Below, piece by piece: positions 1 through 9,172 of a stretch of 64,000 bases of DNA. The translations under genes were made by a program, and so were the position numbers. Position 1 is the first letter of the stretch. Each line of letters opens with the position of its first letter. The stretch comes from Brevibacillus choshinensis (GTDB lineage Bacteria > Bacillota > Bacilli > Brevibacillales > Brevibacillaceae), in assembly GCF_001420695.1 (NCBI RefSeq), contig NZ_LJJB01000007.1, forward strand, positions 1,758,184 to 1,822,183. The letters run 5' to 3'. The notes beneath the pieces are model-generated. The model searched no databases. It saw nothing but the letters and a program-made list of their open reading frames with translations, and was not told the DNA's origin.

Positions 1-46
1 TCCGCACGGTTACCACAAGTCTGATCAGCGAAAGAGGGGGGTTTTC

Positions 47-1660
47 ATGCGTCTTTTCCGAGTATTGCTTGTCTCGCTTCTCTGTTTGACAGCAGGATGC
101 AGTCAATCTGTCAGTACCAAACCCCAACCAGAGCAGTCCGCATCAGTCCCGACAGCGGGAGGAACGATTACCCTTGCGATGACAGAAGAACCGGATACGC
201 TGGATGTTCAGGCCAGCTCTATGCTTGTGACTGAATTTATAGGAGGCTATCTGGGTGGTGCCTTGCTTTTCGAAGATGAGAAAACCATGCAAATCAACCC
301 GTCTCTTGCAACATCATACACCGTCTCAGAGGATGGAAAGACTTGGACGTTTACTTTGCGTTCGGATGTCCGCTTTCATGACGGAACACCGTTGACCTCC
401 AATAGCTTTAAAGAGACATTCGAACGAGCTCAGTCGAAAGAATTTGCCCAACAAAGTACGGGATCATCCCTGTCCTCGATTGAATCGATCACGGTACCAG
501 ATGATCAAACGCTCGTGCTTCATATGAAACAACCGTCTGCTCCGCTCCTTTCCGATCTCGCCAGCCCCGGTTGGGCGCAGCCGTTGTCTTTGCAGGCAAT
601 CGAAAAGGCGGGAAAGCAATACGGGCGAAGTCCCGTTGGTGTAGGGGCCTGGAAATTCGAAAGCTGGAAACCAGGGGAATCGATCTCGATGGTACGCAAT
701 CCTGATTTTCATTGGGCGGACGCGTCTGCACAGAATCAGGGTCCGGTTAAACCAGACAAGCTTGAGATTCGCTTCATTAAAAACAGCCAGACGATGCTCG
801 CGGCATTGGATAGCGGTTCTCTCGATGTGGCCACCAATGTGCAAGCAAAGGATGCCAAAAAATATCGATCCAACGAAAAATTCACGGTACATGAGCAGTT
901 GAAAAGCGGTCTTGGCTTATTTATCGGATTGAATTTGCAAAAAGAAATCTTCCAGGATATTGGCGTACGCAAGGCACTTAATATGGCTGTAAACAAAGAA
1001 GCGATTGTGCAAGCCTCCCTGCAGGGGGAAGGCGTACAAGCCTTTGGACCGTTGGGCGAAGCGATGTTTGGCTATGATCCTTCAATAAAAGATTACGCTT
1101 ATTCCTATCAGCCCGAGGAAGCTGGCAAGCTGTTAGAGGAGACTGGCTGGAAGCTGAATCCTCAAGGCTTGCGAGAGCGTAATGGCACACCGCTGCGCGT
1201 ACATTTGTTGAGCATGGAACGTTTTTCTCAGAGCGCACAGTTGGTTCAAGGCATGCTGAAGGATGTCGGTATCGAGGTGGTTATTGATACGCTGGAACCG
1301 GCAGCGATGATCCAGACGGCTTTGTCCGGTGATTATGACATGACCGTCATGGGGTATGGTGCTACCGATCCGGACGTCTTGTTCCAGTATTTACATTCCA
1401 GTCAACGCCAGGGAGGCTCCAACTTCTCCGATATAGCTGACGAGCAGATCGACAAGCTACTCGAAAAAGGCCGTGTTACCGTGAACACAGACGAGCGAAA
1501 GCAAATTTACGTGGATCTGCAAAAACGGATGGTAGAGCAGGCGTATTGGGTTCCGATTTTTACGGAAAAAAAGTTTACCGTTATCAATAACAGGGTCCAT
1601 GAGGTAAGGCTTCATCCACTGGGCTACCCCGTCTTTCAGGATAGCTGGGTAGAACTGTAA
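47..1660 (+). CDS. Peptide/nickel-type ABC transporter substrate-binding lipoprotein (SBP_bac_5)
   Basis: 537 residues. It opens with a short hydrophobic signal ending in a lipobox (LTAGC, Cys18), so it should be a membrane-anchored extracytoplasmic lipoprotein. The mature part has the family hallmarks: TLDVQ near the N-terminus, a TWTFTLRSDVRFHDGTP block around residues 100-115, and GVGAWKFESWKPGE. The family delivers oligopeptides, nickel or opines to an ABC importer. The ATG follows AGAGGGGGG. No permease or ATPase genes lie downstream; they may lie upstream of the window. The dipeptidase and S15 hydrolase that follow suggest peptide uptake, which is inference. Family confident, ligand unknown. 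Confidence 0.9.
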   Translation: MRLFRVLLVSLLCLTAGCSQSVSTKPQPEQSASVPTAGGTITLAMTEEPDTLDVQASSMLVTEFIGGYLGGALLFEDEKTMQINPSLATSYTVSEDGKTWTFTLRSDVRFHDGTPLTSNSFKETFERAQSKEFAQQSTGSSLSSIESITVPDDQTLVLHMKQPSAPLLSDLASPGWAQPLSLQAIEKAGKQYGRSPVGVGAWKFESWKPGESISMVRNPDFHWADASAQNQGPVKPDKLEIRFIKNSQTMLAALDSGSLDVATNVQAKDAKKYRSNEKFTVHEQLKSGLGLFIGLNLQKEIFQDIGVRKALNMAVNKEAIVQASLQGEGVQAFGPLGEAMFGYDPSIKDYAYSYQPEEAGKLLEETGWKLNPQGLRERNGTPLRVHLLSMERFSQSAQLVQGMLKDVGIEVVIDTLEPAAMIQTALSGDYDMTVMGYGATDPDVLFQYLHSSQRQGGSNFSDIADEQIDKLLEKGRVTVNTDERKQIYVDLQKRMVEQAYWVPIFTEKKFTVINNRVHEVRLHPLGYPVFQDSWVEL

Positions 1661-1716
1661 GGGAATCGATGAATCACACATGAAGTAGCGGTTAGTTGGA
1701 GAGGAGAGTAACGCAG

Positions 1717-2718
1717 ATGTCACTTATTATCGATGGTCATTTTGATCTTTTGATGGATGTCGCCATTCAACGGGAACAAGGCAAAAAAAAGGTAATTGAA
1801 ACCCATTATCTACCTGACTTTCAAGCAGGCGGGATTGGGGCGGTCATTTGCGCGATCTTTGTTGACAGTAGTTTTTTGCCGGAAATGGGTTTGCGAAAAG
1901 CTCTGCAGCAAATCAGCTCGTTGCATGCAGAGGCAGCCGAATCACCTGACAAAATCATGGTGTGCAAAAGCGTCGATGATTTGCTCACGGCGCAAAGCAC
2001 GGGCAAGCAAGGCTTCGTACTGTCCTTAGAGGGTGCCGAACCACTTTATAACGACTTGAGCATGCTGCGTATTTTTTATGAGCTGGGCGTACGGTTTCTG
2101 GGGCTGACGTGGAGTCGTCGAAATTTCGTGGGAGATGGGAGTCATTTCAGCTCCGTGCGGGAAGGTAGACCGGGCGGAATTACAGATTTTGGTGTTCAAT
2201 TGATCGAAGCAGCAGAAGAGATGGGGATCATCATCGATGTCAGTCATATCAACGATGAAGGTTTTTGGGATGTGATGTCGTTTGTCAAAAAGCCGGTTAT
2301 CGCTTCTCATTCGAACTGTCGGGCATTGGCATCCTCCATGCGGAATCTCACAGACGAGCAAATTAAAGCGATCGCAGGCACAGGCGGCGTCGTTGGCATG
2401 AATGCGGTCAGTTTCTTTGTTTCCGAAACAGACGAAGAAGCGGACGTAGAACATCTGGTCGATCATATTGACCATATCGTGAAGCTCGCAGGCGTGGAGC
2501 ATGTGGGGCTGGGGCTGGACATTACCGATGAATTCATGAAATATGTTTCGCCGGATAGTATTGCATCGATGCCACGCAAGCCATTCGATATTGTGAAGCG
2601 GCATTCCAGTGTTCCCCAGATCATCCATGTCCTCGAAAAAAGAGGCTATACAGACAGGGCAATCGAGCTGATCATGGGGCATAATTTCCTCCATTTGTAT
2701 CGAGAGGTATGGCGATAA
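1717..2718 (+). CDS. Membrane dipeptidase (peptidase family M19)
   Basis: 333 residues. M19 enzymes are zinc dipeptidases that hydrolyse dipeptides, including some with D-residues, and related amides. Metal-ligand motifs are visible: H-x-D at His8/Asp10 (DGHFD), the bridging Glu in LSLEGAE near residue 115, DVSHIND near 180 and SHSNCR near 205. There is no signal peptide, so it is probably cytoplasmic. The frame is open from a TTG at 1696, but the ATG at 1717 has a GGAGAGGAG Shine-Dalgarno at the right distance. It lies 56 bp after the binding-protein gene and 33 bp before the S15 hydrolase, which fits a peptide-use operon. Confidence 0.92.
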   Translation: MSLIIDGHFDLLMDVAIQREQGKKKVIETHYLPDFQAGGIGAVICAIFVDSSFLPEMGLRKALQQISSLHAEAAESPDKIMVCKSVDDLLTAQSTGKQGFVLSLEGAEPLYNDLSMLRIFYELGVRFLGLTWSRRNFVGDGSHFSSVREGRPGGITDFGVQLIEAAEEMGIIIDVSHINDEGFWDVMSFVKKPVIASHSNCRALASSMRNLTDEQIKAIAGTGGVVGMNAVSFFVSETDEEADVEHLVDHIDHIVKLAGVEHVGLGLDITDEFMKYVSPDSIASMPRKPFDIVKRHSSVPQIIHVLEKRGYTDRAIELIMGHNFLHLYREVWR

Positions 2719-2751
2719 AACGTTCGAGAAAGAGACAGGAGGCTTAAGCTT

Positions 2752-4917
2752 ATGGAACCGATCATTCCGAAGGGTGAAACGTACAAGCTTTATGAATCCG
2801 GCATTCATCTCGCCGATTTGTACGATACGGACAATGGATGGCTTCAACGCAGGAGGACATTGGAAAAGGACGGCTGGACGGAGCTCACAGAGATTTCATC
2901 TGAAAACCAAGGGTACAGCTTACCACTGCAGTCGATCGCTGAGCGGTTGGGCGAGTGGAACACAACGGATTGGGATGCAGCCGATGATGTGGTGACGAGC
3001 TGGGGTGGACATTATCAGCGGTATTTTCAAGTGTCAGCACACATCCAAGGCGAGATAAAAACGGCGTGGGTATGGGCACTTCGAGATGAGAAGCTGCCGA
3101 TCGATCTGATAGTTTTGGATCAGCAAATTATTGCTTTTTTGTTCAGTGGCAGAGGTGAAAGCACCGTTCTGGTTAAACCAGGCTTTGAAGAACTTACTCC
3201 GCTGTCTGAATGGAACCATTCGCTGCTCTCCAAGGCAGAATATGGCGTCACCCGGTTGGGGAGACACGATGTAACCATGCGCGATGGCATCAAGCTCGCT
3301 ACTGAAGTGTGGCTGCCGAGTGGAATGCCAGAAGGAAATCGGGTACCGACGATCCTTGTCCGCACACCGTATGGCAGAGTCACTGAACATTTCGGGGGTT
3401 CGCAATGGCTGCGCTTTGTAAGAAGGGGCTATGCCCTGGTTTCACAGGATACGCGTGGACGTGAAGATTCAGAGGGTGAATGGCTGCCGTGCGCCAATGA
3501 GATAGAAGATGGCGATGACACGTTAAACTGGATTGCAGCTCAATCGTGGTCAGATGGAAAAGTGGGCATGATCGGTGGGTCGTATGGCGGATTTGTCCAA
3601 TGGGCAGCGGCCGCATCAGGAAATCCGCATCTGCAAGCGCTTGTCAGCTATGTGACTGCCGGTACTCCTTTCGTCGATTTGCCTCGAAAAGGCGGGACGA
3701 TCCTCTCCGGTACATTGGCTTGGGCATTTGCCATGGCAGACCGTAAGAAAGACTTTGAAGCAGCCGTTCGGGATGATTGGGATGAAGTGTTGGCCATTCG
3801 ACCGTTGATAGATATTCCTACAAAAGCGTTGGGCAAGGAAGTCCAATTCTGGAATGAATGGATGAGTCATTCTGACAACGACGATTTCTGGGCGAGAGCG
3901 GATTGGAGCTTATACGGGGATAAAGTAAACGTACCTGCGTTACTAATCTCAGGCTGGTACGACGATAACGGGGCTGGAACCACAGAAGCATGGGAGATGT
4001 GTGAAAAGCACGAACGAGAAAACCTAAAGCTGATCTTGGGTCCTTGGTACCACCAAGCCAATACGACTCGATCCATTCACAATGTGCAATTTGGCAACAA
4101 TGCGATCCGCTATGATCTGGATATCCTGCAGCAGCGCTGGTTTGACCGCTTTCTCAAAGGGATGGATAACGCAGTGGAACAAGGGCCGCGCGTCCAGTAT
4201 TACATGGTGGGGGAAGACGAGTGGAAGACCAGTGAAAACTGGCCGCCGCAGGAGGTTGTATATACGCCGTATTACTTGCTGAGTGGTGGACAGGCGCAAA
4301 CAAGCCGCGGGGACGGAGTGCTTTCTGCGCAAGAAGCGTTTGCGAATCAAAAACCCGACAGCTATCAGTTTGATCCGCAGGATGCCGCCCCTTTTCTCAT
4401 CGATATGTCGGAAAATGAGTGCAGTGTACCTGAGAACTACTATGAGGTAGAGCTGCGAGAAGATGTCTTGGTATACACTACGCCACCGCTTGAAGAGGAG
4501 CTTGTTATCGCCGGAGACATATACGCAGTGCTCTATGCTTCCAGCTCGGCTCGGGATACCGATTGGCTGGTGCGACTAACGGATGTGGATGAGGAGGGCA
4601 ACTCCATCCGGCTTTCGGATGGGCTGATCCGTGCCCGTTACCGCCATTCCACACACCAACCGGAATTGCTGGAACCAGGAAAAATAGAGTGTTACGAAAT
4701 CAAAATGAGCAAAATTGCCAATACATTCAAAAAGGGACACTGTGTCCGTGTATCTGTCACATCAGGAGCTAAAAATTTAGCGTTTCCCAACCACAATACT
4801 GGCAATGATCCAGCAACTGACATTGCTTTTATCGTCGCTACGCAACAGGTATTTCATGACGCAGAGTATCCAAGCCATGTAAAGCTTCCCGTTTTGCAGA
4901 CTAGACAAAACGGCTAG
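2752..4917 (+). CDS. CocE/NonD family hydrolase (S15, X-Pro dipeptidyl-peptidase-like)
   Basis: 721 residues, longer than the usual 550-600 for this family because about 160 residues precede the catalytic alpha/beta-hydrolase domain. That domain begins near DVTMRDGIKLATEVW. The nucleophile elbow GGSYGG puts Ser near residue 277. The expected acid and base lie in SGWYDDNG and GPWYHQAN. A C-terminal jelly-roll (X-Pro dipeptidyl-peptidase C-terminal domain) runs from about residue 545. Members cleave X-Pro peptides, cocaine-like esters or acyl amides, so the substrate cannot be read from the sequence. AGGAGG precedes the ATG. It is the last gene before a terminator. Confidence 0.88.
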   Translation: MEPIIPKGETYKLYESGIHLADLYDTDNGWLQRRRTLEKDGWTELTEISSENQGYSLPLQSIAERLGEWNTTDWDAADDVVTSWGGHYQRYFQVSAHIQGEIKTAWVWALRDEKLPIDLIVLDQQIIAFLFSGRGESTVLVKPGFEELTPLSEWNHSLLSKAEYGVTRLGRHDVTMRDGIKLATEVWLPSGMPEGNRVPTILVRTPYGRVTEHFGGSQWLRFVRRGYALVSQDTRGREDSEGEWLPCANEIEDGDDTLNWIAAQSWSDGKVGMIGGSYGGFVQWAAAASGNPHLQALVSYVTAGTPFVDLPRKGGTILSGTLAWAFAMADRKKDFEAAVRDDWDEVLAIRPLIDIPTKALGKEVQFWNEWMSHSDNDDFWARADWSLYGDKVNVPALLISGWYDDNGAGTTEAWEMCEKHERENLKLILGPWYHQANTTRSIHNVQFGNNAIRYDLDILQQRWFDRFLKGMDNAVEQGPRVQYYMVGEDEWKTSENWPPQEVVYTPYYLLSGGQAQTSRGDGVLSAQEAFANQKPDSYQFDPQDAAPFLIDMSENECSVPENYYEVELREDVLVYTTPPLEEELVIAGDIYAVLYASSSARDTDWLVRLTDVDEEGNSIRLSDGLIRARYRHSTHQPELLEPGKIECYEIKMSKIANTFKKGHCVRVSVTSGAKNLAFPNHNTGNDPATDIAFIVATQQVFHDAEYPSHVKLPVLQTRQNG

Positions 4918-4957
4918 AGTAAGGTCATATCTGTGGGAAATGTGGTAATGAACAGGG

Positions 4958-4997
4958 AGAAACGGGATCAGTGTGCAGCTGATTTCGTTTCTTTTTT
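4958..4997 (+). terminator. Rho-independent terminator of the peptide-use operon
   Basis: GAAACGGGATCAG pairs, with G-U wobbles, with CTGATTTCGTTTC across a short loop, followed by a T-rich run. It lies 40 bp after the S15 hydrolase stop. Confidence 0.75.
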
Positions 4998-5015
4998 CAA
5001 CGTATCAGAATTTAT

Positions 5016-5338
5016 AAGCGTGAACGCTTTTGAATTCTGAAGCGCATGAAGAAGTGCCTCAGCGTCCGCTTCTGGCATCACTTCGATAAACTTTCCGCTA
5101 AGACGCGGTCGCTCATCCCTGAGAAGGAATCGATAGAGGTGTTCTTATCTCATTCAGTTGTCGCATATGGCATTTCTTATGGTGCGAGTGTAAACTTTTT
5201 TGTCAAAGTAACCATTTACGTGAATGTGTACTTGGAGGGAATAGCCTATAGTAATAAGATAGAGGATAGGATACTGAAATATATAGCAGACAAAACAACT
5301 AAGCAGATAGCGGAAATTAAGTATCGGAGGGGCACTTT
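5016..5338. promoter_or_regulatory. Regulatory space ahead of the RpiR gene
   Basis: An inverted repeat AAGCG-TGAA-CGCTT lies at 5016-5029 and could be an operator. The remaining 300 bp hold an open frame of 102 codons (5046-5354) with no recognisable family and no ribosome binding site, which I take as chance. No convincing promoter was identified. Confidence 0.35.
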
Positions 5339-6208
5339 ATGCAGGAGCAAATGACATTTGAGAATCTAGTAAAAGAAAAATATAATGGCCTATCCGCTGC
5401 GCAGAGGAAAGTAGCCGCACATCTTGTGCAGCATTTGGATCAAGCGGCTTTCAACACGGTCGTACAGATTGCCCGAGAAGCAGAAGTGAGCGAAACGACT
5501 GTGATTCGCTTGTCTTATGCACTTGGTTTTAGTGGCTTTACTGAAATGCAGGGGAAAATCCAGCAGCAAATCGTGCAAGGAACTTCATCTGCTCAGCAGC
5601 CAAATCGCAGGCCGAATCCAATCACGACGGCAGGAGAAGAAAATCTGTTCAGACAGACGCTGGAAAATGAGATTGCGATTATGCAGCACAATCTCACTCT
5701 ATTAAACGAGGCAGAAATGTGGAGTGCCGTCGACATATTGACGAAGGCAGACAACATTCTCATCATCGGGCACCGTGGCTCACATGCAGCGGCAAACTGG
5801 CTGTCATTTGTGCTGGGAATGGCGCGGGAGAACGTGCATTTATGCCCTGCAGGTGGGAATTCATATGAGAAGCTATTTAGCATGAATGAAAATTCCGCAG
5901 TTATCGTCATTTCCTTTCCGCGATATTCCAAAGAGTCCTACAAAATTGCCGAAGCAGCCAAAATGCTGGGCAGCAAGCTGATTGCCGTCACGGATCGCCT
6001 ACTGTCGCCAGTCGGTCGCATCAGTGACATCGCGTTGATTTCTGAATTAAATGTAGACATCAATACCGGAAACAACTCCATGGCTGCGGTACATAGTATT
6101 TTGCATATACTGAGCCTTGGTATTATGGCGAGGAATCGAGATGTTATGCAAGCGCGCCAAGAGCGTATGGAACAGGTTTATAGCAGTCAGGACGTTTTTA
6201 TTGAATAG
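5339..6208 (+). CDS. MurR/RpiR family transcriptional regulator
   Basis: 289 residues. It has an N-terminal RpiR-type helix-turn-helix (about 1-77; VQIAREAEVSETTVIRLSYALGFSGF) and a C-terminal SIS domain (about 125-255; ILIIGHRGSHAAANWLS and VIVISFPRYSKES). SIS domains sense phosphosugars or related small molecules, and the DNA-binding half controls catabolic operons. GGAGGGG lies 7 bp before the ATG. Transcribed in the same direction as the peptide-use genes but after their terminator, so it probably has its own promoter and may control them. That link is inferred from position only. Confidence 0.9.
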   Translation: MQEQMTFENLVKEKYNGLSAAQRKVAAHLVQHLDQAAFNTVVQIAREAEVSETTVIRLSYALGFSGFTEMQGKIQQQIVQGTSSAQQPNRRPNPITTAGEENLFRQTLENEIAIMQHNLTLLNEAEMWSAVDILTKADNILIIGHRGSHAAANWLSFVLGMARENVHLCPAGGNSYEKLFSMNENSAVIVISFPRYSKESYKIAEAAKMLGSKLIAVTDRLLSPVGRISDIALISELNVDINTGNNSMAAVHSILHILSLGIMARNRDVMQARQERMEQVYSSQDVFIE

Positions 6209-6394
6209 GTCTTCTATTTGGTACGAAAAAATCTAGCGGAAAGCTACTGCCGATTAACATAGTGAGGCGGCATTTGCAAGGTATTTTATGGAGACCGCTG
6301 TTTCTTTTGTTCCATCAACGAAAGAGGAAAAGAGCTTGTTATGATCATCGACAAACAGGAGTAAGCCAATAAGGATGGCAAGTATAGGTAGCTA

Positions 6395-6425
6395 AAAAGA
6401 ACCAGATAGACTCTGGTTCTTTTCT
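6395..6425. terminator. Bidirectional intrinsic terminator
   Basis: A perfect 12-bp stem (AAAAGAACCAGA / TCTGGTTCTTTT) with a 5-nt loop. T-rich flanks on both strands suit the convergent regulator genes on either side. Confidence 0.7.
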
Positions 6426-6516
6426 TTTGGTTGAACCGGACGTTGAAGGACAAGATTTGAAACACGAAAACAGGTGCATACGGATGCACTAATTTATCAC
6501 TATGTTTCAAGCTTGC

Positions 6517-6613
6517 AAAAACCTCCCGAAATCCATACTGCTCTGTGAAAGTGAGAACAGTATGGATGTACCCGCATTATTGCGAGGCTCTCCACTTCAA
6601 TGAGAAGAGAGGT
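6517..6613. repeat. Nested inverted repeats between convergent regulators
   Basis: AAAAACCTC (6517-6525) is complementary to GAGGTTTTT (about 6606-6614). Inside it lies a second inverted repeat, ATCCATACTG (6531-6540) / CAGTATGGAT (6558-6567). The outer arm ends in a T-run on both strands, so it may terminate transcription of the minus-strand sigma-54 activator. Confidence 0.5.
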
Positions 6614-6621
6614 TTTTTCTA

Positions 6622-8040
6622 TTACGGTTTAGGTTCTTTAATACCGTGTAAATTCAGTTTTCTATACAAAGTCCGAATGCCTATACCAAGTTCTTTTGCT
6701 GCCTCTGTTTTGCCCTTACCATCGTACCCATGCTTGTTCAAAGCAGCTCGAATCGTTTCCGCTTGAACATCCGTCAGTGTTGTTTTCATCGCTTGTTCAT
6801 GATTGACTTTGTGCTTCAACAGTCGATCCGGAAGGCTGAGCACAGTAATCTCATCTTTTGTCTCCATATGCAGTGCGTATTCCACTACATTTTCAAGCTC
6901 ACGGACGTTTCCCGGCCATGTGTACGTTTGCAGTACGGCGATCGTTTCCGATGAAAAACCGAAGATGTCTCTGCCTGCTTTCATTCTTCCTTTTTGTAAA
7001 AAAGCAAAGGCCAGCTCTTCGATGTCACTTTCTCGCTCTCGCAAAGGGGGAACGGTTAACGGTATAACATGCAAACGATAGTAGAGATCAGCCCTAAATT
7101 TTTTCTGTGCGACCAACTCTTCAAGATTGTGGTTGGTTGCAGCGATGATCCGCACATTGGTCGGTATTGATCTTGTTGCGCCTATTCTTTCAATAGTTGA
7201 TTCCTGTAATACTTGCAGCAGCTTCGGCTGCATCTGCATAGGCATATCCCCAATCTCATCGAGAAAGAGCGTCCCTCCTTCTGCTAATTCAAATTTGCCA
7301 GGCTTGCCCCCTTTTTTCGCACCGGTAAAGGCCCCATCTTCATACCCAAACAGTTCACTTTCAAACAGGTTTTCAGGTATGCTGGCACAATTTACAGCGA
7401 CAAAAGGAAAAGTGGCCCGATTGCTTGTTTCGTGAATGGCTTTGGCTAGATGTCCTTTTCCTGTCCCGGTTTCACCTGTAATCAGTACGGTGGAAGAGCT
7501 GTCTTTGATTTTATCGATCTTGTGTTTGAGCTCGACGATGACCTGACTCGTTCCTTTCAACGAGTTATAAGAGGGGAGCCGAACAGGGATGGCAACAGGT
7601 CGGGTTATTTGTCTCTCCTGTTTGACAATCGTGACAATGATTTCGGTCACTTCTTGAAGAATTTGTTGATACTTATCCAATCGTTTTGAGAGTCGATTTT
7701 GCCCTTCTTTTGTAAAGGAGGTGAGCGCCACGACACCAATGGGGTGGTCTTCCAGGTTGATACAGTTTAGTACCTCCATTTTCGCCGGGCAGTGAGTATT
7801 AAAACGGCAGCCTGAACAAGTATCCATATAACCCGGTTTGTCCACGAGATATCGCCCATTTGTGAGCACTTCTTCAATGGAAGGCACGTGCACACTTTGA
7901 CCTTTATGCTTTAAGTACCGATGAGTGCTGACGACTAGCTTTCCATCTTGGTCAATCACTGCTGCGTCAACATCAAAAATATGAGAGATGCTGGTGATGA
8001 TTTTTTCAATGGATGGCTTGAATACCTCAAGTGAATGCAT
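6622..8040 (-). CDS. Sigma-54-dependent transcriptional activator
   Basis: 472 residues. The central AAA+ domain has Walker A GETGTGKG, the sigma-54-contacting GAFTGA loop, Walker B TLFLDEIGDMP, and the WPGNVRELENVVEYA region. The C-terminus is a Fis-type helix-turn-helix (AAKELGIGIRTLYRKLNL). The first 160 residues are a sensor part with Cys75, Cys78, Cys84 and Cys93 (C-x2-C-x5-C-x8-C). The frame stays open to 8121, but the ATG at 8040 has AGAGGG at 7 bp and is preferred. It diverges from the SDR/GcvP-like operon, which has a consensus sigma-54 promoter, so it almost certainly activates it. The ligand is unknown. Confidence 0.93.
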   Translation of the reverse strand: MHSLEVFKPSIEKIITSISHIFDVDAAVIDQDGKLVVSTHRYLKHKGQSVHVPSIEEVLTNGRYLVDKPGYMDTCSGCRFNTHCPAKMEVLNCINLEDHPIGVVALTSFTKEGQNRLSKRLDKYQQILQEVTEIIVTIVKQERQITRPVAIPVRLPSYNSLKGTSQVIVELKHKIDKIKDSSSTVLITGETGTGKGHLAKAIHETSNRATFPFVAVNCASIPENLFESELFGYEDGAFTGAKKGGKPGKFELAEGGTLFLDEIGDMPMQMQPKLLQVLQESTIERIGATRSIPTNVRIIAATNHNLEELVAQKKFRADLYYRLHVIPLTVPPLRERESDIEELAFAFLQKGRMKAGRDIFGFSSETIAVLQTYTWPGNVRELENVVEYALHMETKDEITVLSLPDRLLKHKVNHEQAMKTTLTDVQAETIRAALNKHGYDGKGKTEAAKELGIGIRTLYRKLNLHGIKEPKP

Positions 8041-8134
8041 GTATAACCCTCTTTCTAAAGAAGTGTATGCTACAGCTTGCACGCAAGGTAAGGAATAGGC
8101 GAAATATTCGTTCTTTGGCAATTGTAAATGAATT

Positions 8135-8194
8135 TGACAGGTATGACAATTTGCTTGTCACGTCTTTTGACAATAAAAATGACAGTTATGACAA
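8135..8194. promoter_or_regulatory. Probable upstream activating sequence (enhancer) for the sigma-54 activator
   Basis: TGACAGGTATGACAA (8135-8149) recurs as TGACAGTTATGACAA (8180-8194), start to start 45 bp. Between them TTGTCA and TTGACA form an inverted pair. The cluster lies about 75-135 bp upstream of the -24/-12 promoter, the usual place for bacterial enhancer-binding proteins. Confidence 0.7.
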
Positions 8195-8269
8195 AACTAG
8201 ATCTGGTTTTATCAACTGAACAAATGTGTGTAATGAGAAAAACCGCGTTGCAGGCCAAAATAAGAATAT

Positions 8270-8285
8270 TGGCACAATAGTTGCT
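8270..8285 (+). promoter_or_regulatory. Sigma-54 (-24/-12) promoter
   Basis: TGGCACAATAGTTGCT matches the YTGGYAYRNNNNTTGCW consensus at every fixed position, with GG and GC separated by 10 nt. The predicted start is near 8297, about 43 nt before the SDR start codon. Confidence 0.9.
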
Positions 8286-8339
8286 TTCACAGTGAAGGCA
8301 TGCAGGATAGCTACAACTATGAAGGAGGAAATCATCACC

Positions 8340-9122
8340 ATGCAAACAGACAATGATGTGTTTCGGTTACAAAGAAAAGTAGCGGTAGTAACGGGGGCTG
8401 CTTCAGGGATCGGTCTCGCGACAGCAGAACGGTTAGCTGAATTCGGGGTACATATCATGCTGCTCGATATCAATGAGACACTCGGCGAGAAAGCAGCCGC
8501 CAATATCGAAGCGGCAGGAGGAAAGGCGAGATTCTACAGGTGCAATGTCAGCTCTCAGAGTGATTGTGAGCGTGTTGTAGCCCAGATTGCTGAAACATTT
8601 GGACGCATTGATATTTTGTTTAACAATGCGGGGGTCATTCGTCGCCAAACGGTTGTGGAGTTGGAGGAACAGGATTGGGATTTGGTGATGGACGTTTCCC
8701 TGAAAGGAGCTTATCTCCTCTCCAAATACGTCATTCCTGTCATGGCGAGAGGAGGAGGGGGAAGCATTATCAACACGGGATCTGGCTGGGGATTGAAAGG
8801 CGGAGACAAGGCGGCAGCCTACTGTGCGGCAAAAGCAGGTGTTGTCAATCTGACACGTGCCATGGCGATTGACCATGGAAAGGAAAATATTCGTGTCAAC
8901 TGTGTCTCTCCAGGTGATACCGACACTCCCTTGCTGCGGGATGAAGCTCGTCAATTACAGCAAGAGGAAAGCTCCTTTTTACGAGCATCAGCAGCTGGAC
9001 GGCCACTGGAGCGATTGGGATCTCCCCGCGATATTGCCAATGCCGTTCTGTTCCTGGCGAGTGATCTGTCGGCATGGGTGACTGGATCGGTACTGGTAGT
9101 GGATGGCGGAGGTTTAGCGTAA
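8340..9122 (+). CDS. SDR family NAD(P)-dependent oxidoreductase
   Basis: 260 residues, a classical short-chain dehydrogenase. It has the Rossmann TGAASGIG near residues 19-26, LFNNAGV, and the catalytic Y-x3-K at Tyr161/Lys165 (AAYCAAKAG). The C-terminus VTGSVLVVDGGG is typical of FabG-like members. The frame is open back to 8226, but AAGGAGGAAATCATCACC before the ATG at 8340 fixes the start. First gene after the sigma-54 promoter. A role in oxidising a hydroxy intermediate of the operon's substrate is inference. Confidence 0.93.
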   Translation: MQTDNDVFRLQRKVAVVTGAASGIGLATAERLAEFGVHIMLLDINETLGEKAAANIEAAGGKARFYRCNVSSQSDCERVVAQIAETFGRIDILFNNAGVIRRQTVVELEEQDWDLVMDVSLKGAYLLSKYVIPVMARGGGGSIINTGSGWGLKGGDKAAAYCAAKAGVVNLTRAMAIDHGKENIRVNCVSPGDTDTPLLRDEARQLQQEESSFLRASAAGRPLERLGSPRDIANAVLFLASDLSAWVTGSVLVVDGGGLA

Positions 9123-9172
9123 GCAAGAAGAGATCGCCACGCACAAATATGGAAATGGAGGAACCTAAAACA

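Noticed and set aside
464-892. 142-codon minus-strand frame inside the first binding-protein gene
   Set aside because: Antisense shadow of a well-supported gene, no ribosome binding site or family motif. The same applies to the 273-codon frame at 2026-2847 and the 278-codon frame at 46279-47115.
1696-1716. Earlier TTG start for the dipeptidase
   Set aside because: It would consume the Shine-Dalgarno of the ATG at 1717, and the family normally starts just before D-G-H-x-D.
5046-5354. 102-codon open frame upstream of the RpiR gene
   Set aside because: No ribosome binding site, no family resemblance, and it overlaps the start of the RpiR gene in another frame.
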